Positions 23,598-32,231 are shown, numbered from the stretch's first letter. The stretch is 64,000 nucleotides of DNA from Actinoplanes ianthinogenes (GCF_018324205.1 NZ_AP023356.1:2683501-2747500), one strand, 5' to 3'. Program-made: numbers and translations. Notes: a model not told the origin generated them from the sequence alone.

Positions 23598-24595
23598 GCG
23601 TCCACCTCCGCCGCGCCGGTCATGCCACCGCGGACGCCGCCCGAGGCCGGCGCCCCCGGGCCGTGCCGGTCACCAGCCTCCGCCAACGGGACCGAGCCGT
23701 GCCGGGTCGCGGCCGACGACCCCGGGCCGCGGCGGCCACCGGCCTCCGCCAACGGGACCGAGCCGTGCCGGGTCGCGCCCGAGCCCGACGACCCCGGGCC
23801 GCGGCGGCCACCGGCCGCCGCCAACGGGACCGAGCCGTGCCGGGTCGCGCCCGAGGCCGACGGGGCCGGGCCGCGGTGAGTGCTGACCGCCGTCATCCGG
23901 GCGGCTACCGAGTCGGCGGTGGGGTGGGCGAGTTCGGCGACGATGTGGCCGTCGGCCAGGAAGACGACTCGGTCGGCGTGGGCCGCGGCGGCCGGGTCGT
24001 GAGTGACCATGACGATGGTGGCGCCCAGGTCGTCGACGGCCTCGCGGAGCAGGCCGAGCACCTCGTGGCCGGCGGTCAGGTCCAGGGCGCCGGTCGGCTC
24101 GTCCGCGAAGATCACCTCGGGACGGCCGGCCAGCGCACGGGCCAGCGCGACCCGCTGCCGCTGGCCGCCGGAGAGCTGGGCCGGGCGGGCGTCCTCCCGA
24201 CCGGACAGGCCGACCCGGTGCAGCACCTCGCGGGCCCAGGACCGGTCCGGGCGGACCCCGGCGAGGCGCTGCGGCAGCAGCACGTTGTGCCAGACGGAGA
24301 GCGAGTCGAGCAGGTTGTAGGACTGGAAGACGAAGCCGGCGACACGGCGGCGGGCCTCGGTGAGCCTGGGCTCGCGCAGGGCGGCGATGTCCCGGCCGCC
24401 GAGCAGCACCCGGCCGGCGTCGGGGCGGTCGAGGCCGGCCGCGCAGTGCAGGAAGGTGGACTTGCCGGAGCCGGACGGGCCCATCACGGCGGTGAAGGTG
24501 CCGGCCGGGAAAGAGGCCGAGACACCGGCCAGGGCGCGCACGCCGGGGTAACTCTTGGTGACGTCGATCAGCTCGACTGCTGGGCTGTTCCGCAT
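23594..24595 (-). CDS. ABC transporter ATP-binding protein (MacB/LolD-like)
   Basis: The 333-residue product starts at the ATG at 24595. Walker A is GPSGSGKST at 39-47, the C-loop is LSGGQ at 141-145 and Walker B is VIFADEP at 161-167 with Glu166. The H-loop is VTHDP. These make it a fully competent ATPase of the class that drives FtsX-like permeases. The family normally ends near residue 235. Here a ~95-residue tail follows, made of three ~24-residue repeats containing [10 protein letters not shown]. It is the first gene of the operon ATPase-permease-kinase-regulator. Confidence 0.95.
   Translation of the reverse strand: MRNSPAVELIDVTKSYPGVRALAGVSASFPAGTFTAVMGPSGSGKSTFLHCAAGLDRPDAGRVLLGGRDIAALREPRLTEARRRVAGFVFQSYNLLDSLSVWHNVLLPQRLAGVRPDRSWAREVLHRVGLSGREDARPAQLSGGQRQRVALARALAGRPEVIFADEPTGALDLTAGHEVLGLLREAVDDLGATIVMVTHDPAAAAHADRVVFLADGHIVAELAHPTADSVAARMTAVSTHRGPAPSASGATRHGSVPLAAAGGRRGPGSSGSGATRHGSVPLAEAGGRRGPGSSAATRHGSVPLAEAGDRHGPGAPASGGVRGGMTGAAEVDA
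23636..23878 (-). repeat. In-frame ~72-bp minisatellite in ABC ATPase C-terminus
   Basis: Three units of 24, 24 and 22 codons encode residues 240-309, each containing RGP and [11 protein letters not shown] partial fourth follows. The repeats begin right after the conserved ATPase fold ends and form a basic, Gly/Ser-rich tail. Confidence 0.93.
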
Positions 24596-24707
24596 GCCAT
24601 CGAGCCTGGTCGAGGCGCGGTCCCCGGAGAACATGGCGAGCCCGCGAACCGGGGTGGGGCAGACCCTACCTTTCGCCGGGCGGGGCGCTCACCGCGTACC
24701 CCAAAGG

Positions 24708-25085
24708 TCAGCTCTTGAAAGTGGTGCGCAAGCGCTGGGCGAGGGACGGCGGCGGCGGAGGCGGTGTGGGGCGGCGGCCCGGGGTGGGTGTGGAGCGGCC
24801 GATCGGGCGGTCGTAGTCCGCGGTGGCGATGGCGTCGATGATCTCGGCGTCGCCGAAGCCGTCGGAGCCGGGGATGGACGGGACGAACCCGACCAGGATG
24901 CCGTCGCGCATGACCTGGGCCTCGAGGCCGGCGGTGCCGTCGTTGTCCCAGATCGCCTCGCGGCCGTCGGGGAGGACGACGCGAATGCCATATTGCGTCA
25001 AACCGGCGTGCGGGAGTTTCAGATGGGCGAAGACGTTGCGCTCGCGCAGCCGGTCGACGACCCGGCGGGCCCGGTTCTCTTCCAT
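24708..25085 (-). CDS. Hypothetical protein with proline-rich tail
   Basis: From the ATG at 25085 the product has 125 residues. The N-terminal ~85 residues look folded (RVVDRLRERNVFAHL, YGIRVVLPDGREAIWDNDG, LEAQVMRDGILVGFVPSIPG). The tail is RSTPTP and a polyproline run, ending in LAQRLRTTFKS. It has no signal peptide or membrane helix. I do not recognise the family. It is separated from the ABC operon by ~110 bases on the same strand, and coding-like composition supports it as a real gene. Confidence 0.7.
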   Translation of the reverse strand: MEENRARRVVDRLRERNVFAHLKLPHAGLTQYGIRVVLPDGREAIWDNDGTAGLEAQVMRDGILVGFVPSIPGSDGFGDAEIIDAIATADYDRPIGRSTPTPGRRPTPPPPPPSLAQRLRTTFKS

Positions 25086-25209
25086 GCCAGCGACCGTAGC
25101 CCGGTTTTCTGGGGACACGCTGAAGGGCGGCTTCGCAGCCGTTGAAAGCCCGTGACGATCTGCTCATGTAACATCACCCGGAGCCATAACTCCAGGTCAC
25201 ATCGATGCA

Positions 25210-25227
25210 TGTTACTACCCTGTAACA
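25210..25227. promoter_or_regulatory. Operator-like inverted repeat TGTTAC-N6-GTAACA
   Basis: A perfect 6-bp inverted repeat separated by six bases lies 100 bases upstream of the GDSL hydrolase start, in an unusually AT-rich intergenic region. A further GTAACA occurs at about 25170. The arrangement suggests a dimeric regulator site, but its owner is unknown. Confidence 0.55.
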
Positions 25228-25277
25228 GGAAAGTCACCGGATTCCATTTCTCAAGACCTTGACTTACTGTGCGGTAA

Positions 25278-25291
25278 CCGAAGCGCTTCGG
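25278..25291. promoter_or_regulatory. 14-bp perfect palindrome upstream of GDSL hydrolase
   Basis: CCGAAGCGCTTCGG lies 36 bases before the hydrolase start. The AAGCGCTT core resembles LacI/GalR-type operators. It sits where a promoter or a repressor site would be expected. Confidence 0.5.
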
Positions 25292-25326
25292 CCCCAGAAT
25301 CCCCTCGTGGATATCGGAGGCCATCG

Positions 25327-26106
25327 ATGAGTAGGGCTACCGTCCTCGCCTGTCTCGTCTCCTCATCCGTCCTCGCGCTCACCGTCGCCGCCTCGCCCGC
25401 CCAGGCGGCCGGCGTCGACTACGTCGCCCTCGGCGACTCGTATTCGTCCGGGGTCGGCGCGCCCGGGCAGAGTGGTAGCTGCCTGCGTAGCAAGTACAGC
25501 TACGCGGCGCAGTGGGCCGCGAAGAACAGCCCGACGTCCTTCCAGTTCCTGGCGTGCAGCGGCGCGGTCACCGACGACGTCGTGAACACCCAGGTGCCGG
25601 CCATGCAGAGCGGCGCCGACCTGGTCAGCATCACCATCGGCGGTAACGACGCCGGGTTCGCGCCGACCGTGCTGACCTGCCTGACCAGCAGCGACGCCAC
25701 GTGCATCGCCAAGGTGAACGCGGGCAAGACCTACGTCGCGAACACGCTGCCCGGCAAGCTCGACGCCGCCTACCACGCGATCCGGGCCAAGGCGCCGGGG
25801 GCCAAGGTGGTGGTGCTGTCGTACCCGAACATCTTCGACACCGCGGCGGCGTTCTGCGAGATGAGCGCCACCAAGCGGAAGGCCCTGAACAGCGGCGCCC
25901 AGGCCCTCGACGACATGATCAAGTCGCGGGTGGCGGCGGCCGGGTTCACCTACTCCGACGTGCGGGACAACTTCGCGGGGCACGGCGTGTGCGCCTCGAA
26001 GCCGTACCTGAACGGCCTGACGATCATCCCGCCGCAGAACTCGTACCACCCGAACAGCAGCGGGTACACGTACGGCTACCTACCGGCCCTGACCAGCGCC
26101 GCCTGA
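25327..26106 (+). CDS. Secreted SGNH/GDSL-type esterase/lipase
   Basis: The start has a strong ribosome site (GGAGG, 6-base spacing). The 259-residue precursor has a Sec signal peptide ending at AQA (about 27). Block I is GDSYSSG with Ser38. Block III is GGND at 105-108. The catalytic His241 lies in SYHPNSSG. Six cysteines (53, 77, 118, 126, 177, 222) fit the three disulfides of Streptomyces-type extracellular lipases. It should hydrolyse ester or lipid substrates outside the cell. The 240-bp upstream region contains two palindromes, so expression is probably regulated. Confidence 0.94.
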   Translation: MSRATVLACLVSSSVLALTVAASPAQAAGVDYVALGDSYSSGVGAPGQSGSCLRSKYSYAAQWAAKNSPTSFQFLACSGAVTDDVVNTQVPAMQSGADLVSITIGGNDAGFAPTVLTCLTSSDATCIAKVNAGKTYVANTLPGKLDAAYHAIRAKAPGAKVVVLSYPNIFDTAAAFCEMSATKRKALNSGAQALDDMIKSRVAAAGFTYSDVRDNFAGHGVCASKPYLNGLTIIPPQNSYHPNSSGYTYGYLPALTSAA

Positions 26107-26117
26107 CGCTCGACCAC

Positions 26118-26144
26118 GCCGCGGCGGGCATCGCCCGCCGCGGC
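26118..26144 (+). terminator. Strong hairpin terminator after GDSL hydrolase
   Basis: A perfect 12-bp GC stem (26118-26129 with 26133-26144) has a 3-base loop and lies 11 bases after the stop. There is no T-run, which is usual for actinobacterial terminators. Confidence 0.8.
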
Positions 26145-26204
26145 AACGCGAGCGCACCCGGGCGCGACCCGGACGGCTGCTCGCCGGCGGCAGGATCCCT
26201 GGGC

Positions 26205-26489
26205 ATGGCCCGAGTGAACACGCTGCTCTTTCTCGTCACCGTCGCGCTGGTCGTGGTGGCGGTGATCGACTGTCTGGCGACCGAGCGGTCCCGGGTGCAG
26301 CACTTCCCGCGCGGCGCCTGGCTGCTGCTGGTGATCTGCTGCCCGGTGGCGGGGGCGATCGCCTGGTTCCGGGCCGGGCGGGCGAGCAGCGGGCGGGTCG
26401 CGATCCCGGCGGCGCGGAACGCTCCGGTCGGGCCGGAGGACGACCCCGAGTTCGTCCGGATGCTGGCCGAGGTCGTCCGCAACCGCTGA
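26205..26489 (+). CDS. Small membrane protein with PLD-nuclease N-terminal (PLDc_N) domain
   Basis: The product has 94 residues with two membrane helices (NTLLFLVTVALVVVAVIDCL and GAWLLLVICCPVAGAIAWF). The second helix region has the PLDc_N signature of a Trp-rich hydrophobic segment followed by a GR-containing loop. Such domains occur at the N-terminus of cardiolipin synthases and as stand-alone proteins in actinobacteria. The catalytic HKD motifs are absent, so it is not an enzyme by itself. The cytoplasmic tail is acidic. Confidence 0.8.
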   Translation: MARVNTLLFLVTVALVVVAVIDCLATERSRVQHFPRGAWLLLVICCPVAGAIAWFRAGRASSGRVAIPAARNAPVGPEDDPEFVRMLAEVVRNR

Positions 26490-26500
26490 ACGGGGCCGGG

Positions 26501-27163
26501 TCAGCCGAACAGGGGGCGCCAGACGTGCCGCTGCCGCCACGACTCGTCACCGGCGAGGAACTCGGTCAGCAACCGCTCCGCCTCCGTCCGGTCGCTGGTC
26601 TCGGCGCGGAAGTGGTGCTCCGGCCCGCCCTCCCGATACTCCAGGGCATACTCCCCCGGCGCGGCACCCGCCGCCGGACCGTAACCCACCTGCACGAACC
26701 AACCGTCGGCCCGTTCCAGGATCGCGAAGTGGTTGTCCACGCCGAGCCGGCTCATCACCCGCTCGATCCGGTCCGGGGTCGGGTCCGGGATGTCCGGGCC
26801 GGTGGCCGAGGTCAGCGTGAACCCGGCGGCGTGGCCGGGCGCGTTCGGGTTGAGCAGGTGTGACTGCGGCTCGTAACAGACCAGGCCGTGCTGGCGGGCC
26901 AGCGCGACCACCGCCGCGCCCACCTCACCCGCCCGGGACCAGTCGACGGTCAGGTGCAGCACCAGGTCGGACGGCGCCGGCACGCTGCTCCACGCCCCGG
27001 AATCGGGCGGGAAGCGCTCCAGCAGGTCCGCGTGCATGGCCAGGACCGCGGGGTGCGGCCGCAGGACCCCGGGTTCCTCCTCGTGCCAGCGCCGCAGCTT
27101 GGTCTCCGCGATCGCGGGCGTGATCGACTCCGGCTCGTGCCAGACGTACAGGTCGAAGCTCAT
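26501..27163 (-). CDS. Hypothetical cytoplasmic protein
   Basis: This 220-residue protein has no signal peptide or membrane segment. It begins MSFDLYVWHEPESITPAIAE, and later contains LVLHLTVDWSRAGEVGAAVV and GLVCYEPQSHLLNP. That resembles a small actinobacterial family of unknown function, probably two alpha/beta domains. It lies convergent to the PLDc_N gene and downstream of the kinase gene across a large hairpin. I cannot assign a role. Confidence 0.75.
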   Translation of the reverse strand: MSFDLYVWHEPESITPAIAETKLRRWHEEEPGVLRPHPAVLAMHADLLERFPPDSGAWSSVPAPSDLVLHLTVDWSRAGEVGAAVVALARQHGLVCYEPQSHLLNPNAPGHAAGFTLTSATGPDIPDPTPDRIERVMSRLGVDNHFAILERADGWFVQVGYGPAAGAAPGEYALEYREGGPEHHFRAETSDRTEAERLLTEFLAGDESWRQRHVWRPLFG

Positions 27164-27206
27164 GACGGGTAGCCCCCTCCCGTGGTATCGATGGATCTTA
27201 GTGGGC

Positions 27207-27373
27207 CAGGGCCCGTCTCGTGGATCCCGGGGGAGCGAGGCGAGGTCCAGGTGGTGGCTGGCGTCGGCCGCGGGAAGGTCGCATACCGGTGTTGTATGCG
27301 GCCTTCCCGCGGACGCCGTCAGGCGCCGCCTGGGCCACGCCGCAGCCCCGCGGGATCCACGAGACGGGCCCTG
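27207..27373. repeat. 167-bp double-hairpin element with 23-bp perfect terminal inverted repeats
   Basis: Bases 27207-27229 and 27351-27373 are perfect 23-bp inverted repeats. Nested inside is a second near-perfect stem of about 19 bp (around 27268-27286 with 27294-27312, one mismatch) and a 7-base loop. The right repeat begins four bases before the kinase stop codon. It could be a MITE-like non-autonomous element or a very large terminator. The outer ends read AGGGCC and GGCCCT, like the arms of the 63-bp arrays. Confidence 0.88.
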
Positions 27374-27376
27374 ACG

Positions 27377-28969
27377 TCACCAGGTGAAGATTCGGCCCCG
27401 GGCGGTGTTGCTCGACGACTGGCCGTCGCGCTCGTACCGGTACGCCATCACCACCGTGTAACTCCGTCCCCGCCGCGGCGCCGCGCCGGCCGGCCCGCAC
27501 TCCTTGGTCATCGCGCCCCGGGTGAACGTGAGCCCCGCGCAGGTGGTCGGTCCGGCCACGGTACGCCCGGTGTCCACGTCCCGCAGCGTCACCTCGATGT
27601 CCGCCGTCCCCCCGGCCGGCGCGGTCAGCGAGGCCTGGAACCGCACGTCCCGCCCGACCGAGTGACACGGTCGCGGGACGAGCGGGCTGCGGGTGGACAG
27701 GTCGATGACGAAGCCCTGGGCGCACTCCCACGGTCCGTACACCTCCGGCTCCGGCGACCTGGTCCGGTGCGGGCGCGACGTCCGCTTCGAAGCCGCCTTC
27801 TTCCGCGTCCGCGCCGGCGACGGTGACGGCGAGGCGACGCGGGTCGCCACGTGCTGCGACCCGCTGGGCAGGGCGGCGACCTGCGGCTGGACGCGTGGCT
27901 CGCCGCCACCGCGCCACACGACGGTGGCGGTGGCCAGCAACACCCCGGCGAGCACGGCGCTGGACCGCAGCCATCGGTGCCCCGGCACGGCGTTGCGGGG
28001 CGGCGGGACCGCGTGCCGCCCGGGCATCCGGATCCCCTGCCGCAACTCGGGCGGGTCCACCGCCATGTCGTCCGGGTCGGCCGGCGGCAGGCGGGGCGGC
28101 GGGGGCGGTGGCAGCGCCGGGACGCCGGAGAGCTTGCGGGCCAGCAGGCGCAGATCGCGGACCAGCGCGGTGGCGGCCGGCCGCTGCCGGGGCTTGGCGT
28201 GCAGGCAGCTGCGGATCACCCGCCACAGCTCGTCGGGGATCCCCCGGCGGCGGTGCGGGCGGCCCTCGGCGTGCAGGCGCATCAGCTCCGGCACCGAGTC
28301 GCTGAGGTACGGCGGCTGCCCGGAGACCAGCTCGTAGAGCAGCACGCCGAGGGCGTACACGTCGGTGGCCGGACTGGGCGTGACGCCGTGGAACGCCTCC
28401 GGCGCCATGTAGTGCGGCGTGCCGACCACCGCGTTCGGAGTGGTCATGCTCGGCACGTTGAGGATCCGGGCGATGCCGAAGTCGGTGAGCCGGGTCTCCA
28501 GCCGCCCGTCCTGCTCCAGCAGCAGGATGTTGTCCGGTTTCAGGTCCCGGTGGATGATGCCCAGCTCGTGCGCCTCGGCCAGGGCGTCGGCCACCTGGGC
28601 GGCGAGCCGGGCCGCCTCGGCCGGCGGCATGGTCCGGACCCGTTCCAGGTGGTCGCGCAGGCTGCCGCCGGCCACCAGGTCCATCACCAGGCCGAGCGTC
28701 TCGCCCACGCTGAACAGGTCGCGGACCCGCACCACGTTGCGGTGCCGCAGCATCAGCAGGATGGTCCGCTCCTGCACGAACCGGGTGACCAGCCGGGGCT
28801 GGCGCAGCAGGCTCTCGTGCAGCAGCTTGACCGCGACCGGCTCCTCGGTGGCGCTGTCCACACCCTGCCAGACGGTGCCGGTCGCGCCCTGTCCGATCGG
28901 TTTGACCAACCGATACGAGTTTCCGACAGAACGTCCGGTGAGTCCCACGCTGTCCGTGGCATCCTGCAT
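27377..28969 (-). CDS. Membrane Ser/Thr protein kinase (PknB-like) with extracellular domain
   Basis: The chosen ATG at 28969 gives 530 residues. The kinase domain at about 20-285 has the glycine loop IGQGATGTVWQG (25-36), catalytic Lys48, HRDLKPDN with Asp142, DFG at 163-165 and an activation segment rich in Ser/Thr (SMTTPNAVVGTPHYMAPE). A Pro-rich juxtamembrane stretch leads to a single helix at about 333-352. An extracytoplasmic Ser/Arg/Lys-rich stalk and a ~110-residue beta-sandwich-like domain with four cysteines follow. It has no PASTA repeats. It is probably a transmembrane signalling kinase sensing an unknown external ligand. Confidence 0.93.
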   Translation of the reverse strand: MQDATDSVGLTGRSVGNSYRLVKPIGQGATGTVWQGVDSATEEPVAVKLLHESLLRQPRLVTRFVQERTILLMLRHRNVVRVRDLFSVGETLGLVMDLVAGGSLRDHLERVRTMPPAEAARLAAQVADALAEAHELGIIHRDLKPDNILLLEQDGRLETRLTDFGIARILNVPSMTTPNAVVGTPHYMAPEAFHGVTPSPATDVYALGVLLYELVSGQPPYLSDSVPELMRLHAEGRPHRRRGIPDELWRVIRSCLHAKPRQRPAATALVRDLRLLARKLSGVPALPPPPPPRLPPADPDDMAVDPPELRQGIRMPGRHAVPPPRNAVPGHRWLRSSAVLAGVLLATATVVWRGGGEPRVQPQVAALPSGSQHVATRVASPSPSPARTRKKAASKRTSRPHRTRSPEPEVYGPWECAQGFVIDLSTRSPLVPRPCHSVGRDVRFQASLTAPAGGTADIEVTLRDVDTGRTVAGPTTCAGLTFTRGAMTKECGPAGAAPRRGRSYTVVMAYRYERDGQSSSNTARGRIFTW

Positions 28970-29166
28970 CAAGTCCGGGATTCCTTCCACCTGACGGCAG
29001 TGCCCCGGAATACTGCGTTTTGTCCGGAAGAACTGGCAAGTCTCCGGCCGCAGATTCGCACGGTCCGGGCGGACTGCGCCGCCCGCCGTCACGGATTCCC
29101 GCAGGATTCGTTCCCCGTTACGACACGCGAGGCGGCACACGGCCGCCTCACGTTCACGATCACAAC

Positions 29167-29210
29167 CGGTTTTCGGTACGGCCGGAGCGCTCCAGCCGTA
29201 CCGGAAACCG
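29167..29210 (-). terminator. Hairpin after hybrid kinase gene
   Basis: A 16-bp stem (29167-29182 with 29195-29210, one mismatch) has a 12-base loop. It directly follows the hybrid kinase stop codon at 29213 on the minus strand, as expected for an actinobacterial terminator. Confidence 0.78.
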
Positions 29211-29212
29211 CT

Positions 29213-31243
29213 CTAGTCGTGGGTGGGCTGGGGTCCGCACAACGAGCGGATCGCGCCCAGCAGCGTGCTCCGGGTGAAGGGTTTCTCCAGCAGCATGCTG
29301 TTCTCGTCGAGGTGCAGCTGCGGCCCGAGCGACGCCGCGGTGTACCCGGACATGTACAGCACCGGCAGGTCCGGCTGGTGGGTGCGCAGCGCGCTGGCCA
29401 GCTCCGGCCCGGTCATGGTCGGCATCACCACGTCGGTGATCAGCAGGTCCGGGCGGGTGCCGGCGGCCACCTGGGTGACCGCCATCAGCGCGTCGGTGGC
29501 CACCGCGATCTCGTAACCGGCCGGCGCGATCAGCCGCTGCACCAGCTGCGCCACGTCCGGCTGGTCCTCGACGATCAGCACCCGGCCGATCACCGCGGAC
29601 TTGTCCTTGCGCTCGCCGGCCGGCTGCGGCCGCTCCTCGGCGGCCGGCAGGTAGATGTGCACCGTGGTGCCCATCCGCGGCTGCGACTCCAGCTCGATGT
29701 GCCCGCCCAGGTTCTGCACGATGCCGGCGGTGGTGGCCAGGCCGAGACCGGCCGCGGTGGGCCGGGTGGTGAAGAACGGCTCCAGCGCCCGCTTGCGGAT
29801 CTCCTCGTCCATGCCGGTGCCGGTGTCGGTGACCACCAGGTGCACCAGCTTGCCGGTCGGCGCGCCCTCGGCCAGCTGGCCCGGCTCGACCACCTCGTTG
29901 GTGGCGGCCACCCGCAGCATGCCGCCGTGCAGCATCGCGTCCCGGGCGTTCGCGGCCAGGTTGACCAGCGCCTGTTCGAGCGGGCCGCGTTCGGCCTTGA
30001 CCGGCCAGACGTCCGGGTTGAAGGTGAGGTCGAGGCCGATCCGCTCGCCCAGCGTCCGGCTGAACAGCGACTGCACGTCGGTCAGCAGGTCCGGGATCGG
30101 GATGACCTCGGGCCGGTTCCCCTCGCTGCGGCCGAACGCCAGCAGCTGGTGGGTGAGCGTGCGCCCGGTGGAGACCGCGTCGAGGATGTCCTTGGCGAGC
30201 TGGTGCTGCTGGGTGCCCTCCTCGCTCTGCGTGAGGATCATGTCGGCCGAGCCGGCCACCACCGTCATCAGGTTGTTGAAGTCGTGCGACAGGCCGCCGA
30301 TCAGCTGGCCCAGGCTGTCCAGCCGGCGCAGGTGGTCGAGCTGCCGCTTGAGGCCGCGGGCGTCGATGTGGTCGGTGGTGTCGGTGATCATGCAGAGCAC
30401 GCCGCCGAAGTCGCCGTGGTCGTCGCGGACCGGCATCATGCTCATCCGCACGCTGCGGCGCGACCCGTCGGCGCGCATCAGCCGCCCGGCGCCGACCGTG
30501 GACCGGCCCTGCTTGCACTCGGCGATCCGGCGGTCCAGCTCCTTCTGGCCCACGTTGTCCAGGAAGCCGCGCAGGGACACCCCGATCAGCTCGCTGCGGG
30601 GCATGCCGAGGACCACGCCGATCGGCTCGTTCGCATAGGTCGCCACCCCGTCCGGGTCGAGCTGGAGCACGCCCTCCGGGATGGTCTCCAGCACCCGGCG
30701 GTACCGCTCCTCGGCGGCGCGCAGCCGCTCCTGGGCCCGGGCGCTGGACACCGCGAGGGACAGCTCGCCGGCGATGTCCCGGGCCAGCTCGACCTCGGGG
30801 GTGGAGTAGAACGCGTCCGGCGTGTGCCGGGTCAGGATCAGGTAACCGGCGTACGTGTTGTCCACGATCACCGGGCTGAGCACCGCCGCCGTGATGCCGT
30901 GCTCCGGCGTGGCCAGCGCCGCGGCCGAGTCCCCGGCCAGCACGATCGGGCGGCGGCTGGCGGCGAGCGTGGTGGAGTACTCGTCGTCCGGCGCCTGGCC
31001 GGCCCGGTCCAGCACCCGGGCCAGCGGGGCGGACCGGTCGTCCTCGACGTGGTGGTACGAGATCGGCTCGTACTCGCCGTCGTCGCGCAGCAGTTGGACG
31101 CCCGCGCCGTCACCGATCATGTCGGCGGCGGCACGGGCGGCGGTGGATCGCACCTCGGCCGGGTCTGCCGCGGCGCGGCTGAGCGCGAGGGCAAGGTCGG
31201 CGAGCGCGTACCGGAGGGGGTAAGCCATGACACCCATGTGCAC
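29213..31243 (-). CDS. Cytosolic GAF-PAS hybrid histidine kinase with C-terminal receiver
   Basis: Numbering from the GTG at 31243 gives 676 residues; ATGs at 31237 and 31228 are possible starts, and none has a clear ribosome site. A GAF-like domain covers about 10-170 and a PAS about 175-295. The H-box LSHDFNNLM has His320, the N-box is NLAANARDAM at 428-437, and DTGTGM and a G2-type loop follow. A receiver from about 553 has Asp604 in DLLITDVVMP and Lys in LLEKPF. There is no transmembrane helix, so it senses an internal signal. It sits 43 bases downstream of the PRPP synthetase gene, so the two may be co-transcribed. Confidence 0.93.
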   Translation of the reverse strand: MHMGVMAYPLRYALADLALALSRAAADPAEVRSTAARAAADMIGDGAGVQLLRDDGEYEPISYHHVEDDRSAPLARVLDRAGQAPDDEYSTTLAASRRPIVLAGDSAAALATPEHGITAAVLSPVIVDNTYAGYLILTRHTPDAFYSTPEVELARDIAGELSLAVSSARAQERLRAAEERYRRVLETIPEGVLQLDPDGVATYANEPIGVVLGMPRSELIGVSLRGFLDNVGQKELDRRIAECKQGRSTVGAGRLMRADGSRRSVRMSMMPVRDDHGDFGGVLCMITDTTDHIDARGLKRQLDHLRRLDSLGQLIGGLSHDFNNLMTVVAGSADMILTQSEEGTQQHQLAKDILDAVSTGRTLTHQLLAFGRSEGNRPEVIPIPDLLTDVQSLFSRTLGERIGLDLTFNPDVWPVKAERGPLEQALVNLAANARDAMLHGGMLRVAATNEVVEPGQLAEGAPTGKLVHLVVTDTGTGMDEEIRKRALEPFFTTRPTAAGLGLATTAGIVQNLGGHIELESQPRMGTTVHIYLPAAEERPQPAGERKDKSAVIGRVLIVEDQPDVAQLVQRLIAPAGYEIAVATDALMAVTQVAAGTRPDLLITDVVMPTMTGPELASALRTHQPDLPVLYMSGYTAASLGPQLHLDENSMLLEKPFTRSTLLGAIRSLCGPQPTHD

Positions 31244-31286
31244 ATTTTTCGTGTTAAGTGACGGGCGTGCGGGGTGTTCGCCGAAT

Positions 31287-32231
31287 CTAGTGGAAGAGAG
31301 CGCTCACCGACTCACCGTTGTGTATCCGGCGCATCGCCTCGGCCAGCGCCGACGCCACCGAGATCACGGTCAGCTTCTCGTGCCGCTTGGCGGCCGGGAT
31401 CGGCACCGTGTTGGTGCAGACGATCTCCTCGATCTCCTTCTCGGCGGCCAGCCGCTGGACCGCGTCGTTGGTGAACAGGCCGTGCGTACAGGCCACCCGG
31501 ACGCTGCGCACGTTCCGCTCGCGCAGCCGGTCGAGCAGCTCGAACACCGTGCTGCCCTTGGCGATCTCGTCGTCCAGCACGATCACGTCCCGGTCGGCGA
31601 CCTCACCGATGATCGAGTTGATCACCACCTTGTCGTCGGCGAACCGCTGCTTGGCGCCGGCCGCCACCTCGATGCCGAGCAGCCGGGCGAACGCCGCGGC
31701 CTCCTTGGCGTTACCCAGGTCCGGCGAGACCACGACGGTGTTGCTCAGGTCGTAGCCCCGGAAGTGGTGGGCCAGCTCGCGCAGCGCGTGCAGGTGGTCG
31801 ACCGGGATGCTGAAGAACCCGTGCACCTGCGGCGAGTGCAGGGTCATCGCCAGCACCCGGTCGGCGCCGGCGGTGGTCAGCAGGTCGGCGACCAGACGGC
31901 CACCGATCGAGATACGCGGGGCGTCCTTCTTGTCGGACCGGGCGTAGGCGTAGTGCGGCAGGACCACGGTGATCCGGCCGGCCGACGCGCCCCGGGCGGC
32001 GTCGAGCATGAAGAGCAACTCGGCGAGGTGCTCCTGGGTCGGAGGGACGAGCGGCTGGATCAGGAACACGTCCCGCTCCCGGCAGTTCCCCTGCAACTGC
32101 ACCTCGATGCAGTCGTTGGCGAACCGGGAGATCTTGGTCGGCATCAGCGGGACCGCGAGATGCTCGCAGATCTCCGCGGCCAGTTCAGGATGGGCAGATC
32201 CGGTGAAGACGGCGATGTCGCGCACGCGCAC
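31287..32231 (-). CDS. prs: Ribose-phosphate pyrophosphokinase (PRPP synthetase)
   Basis: This 314-residue enzyme makes PRPP from ribose 5-phosphate and ATP for nucleotide, histidine, tryptophan and NAD synthesis. Class I features are visible: FTGSAHPELAAEI at the N-terminus, the flexible ATP loop YARSDKKD, the metal/ATP segment TLHSPQVHGFFSIPVDHL, and the PRPP-binding loop VIVLDDEIAKGST. The length matches the family. The catalytic loop SPDLGNAKEAAAF has Leu-Gly-Asn-Ala-Lys in place of the more usual Gly-Gly-X-X-Arg. That suggests this may be a second, diverged Prs copy rather than the main one. Confidence 0.9.
   Translation of the reverse strand: MRVRDIAVFTGSAHPELAAEICEHLAVPLMPTKISRFANDCIEVQLQGNCRERDVFLIQPLVPPTQEHLAELLFMLDAARGASAGRITVVLPHYAYARSDKKDAPRISIGGRLVADLLTTAGADRVLAMTLHSPQVHGFFSIPVDHLHALRELAHHFRGYDLSNTVVVSPDLGNAKEAAAFARLLGIEVAAGAKQRFADDKVVINSIIGEVADRDVIVLDDEIAKGSTVFELLDRLRERNVRSVRVACTHGLFTNDAVQRLAAEKEIEEIVCTNTVPIPAAKRHEKLTVISVASALAEAMRRIHNGESVSALFH

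Noticed and set aside
27851..31261. A plus-strand open frame of 1136 codons opposite the Ser/Thr kinase and hybrid kinase genes
   Set aside because: It is antisense to two well-supported genes with intact catalytic motifs; long antisense frames are expected in very GC-rich DNA.
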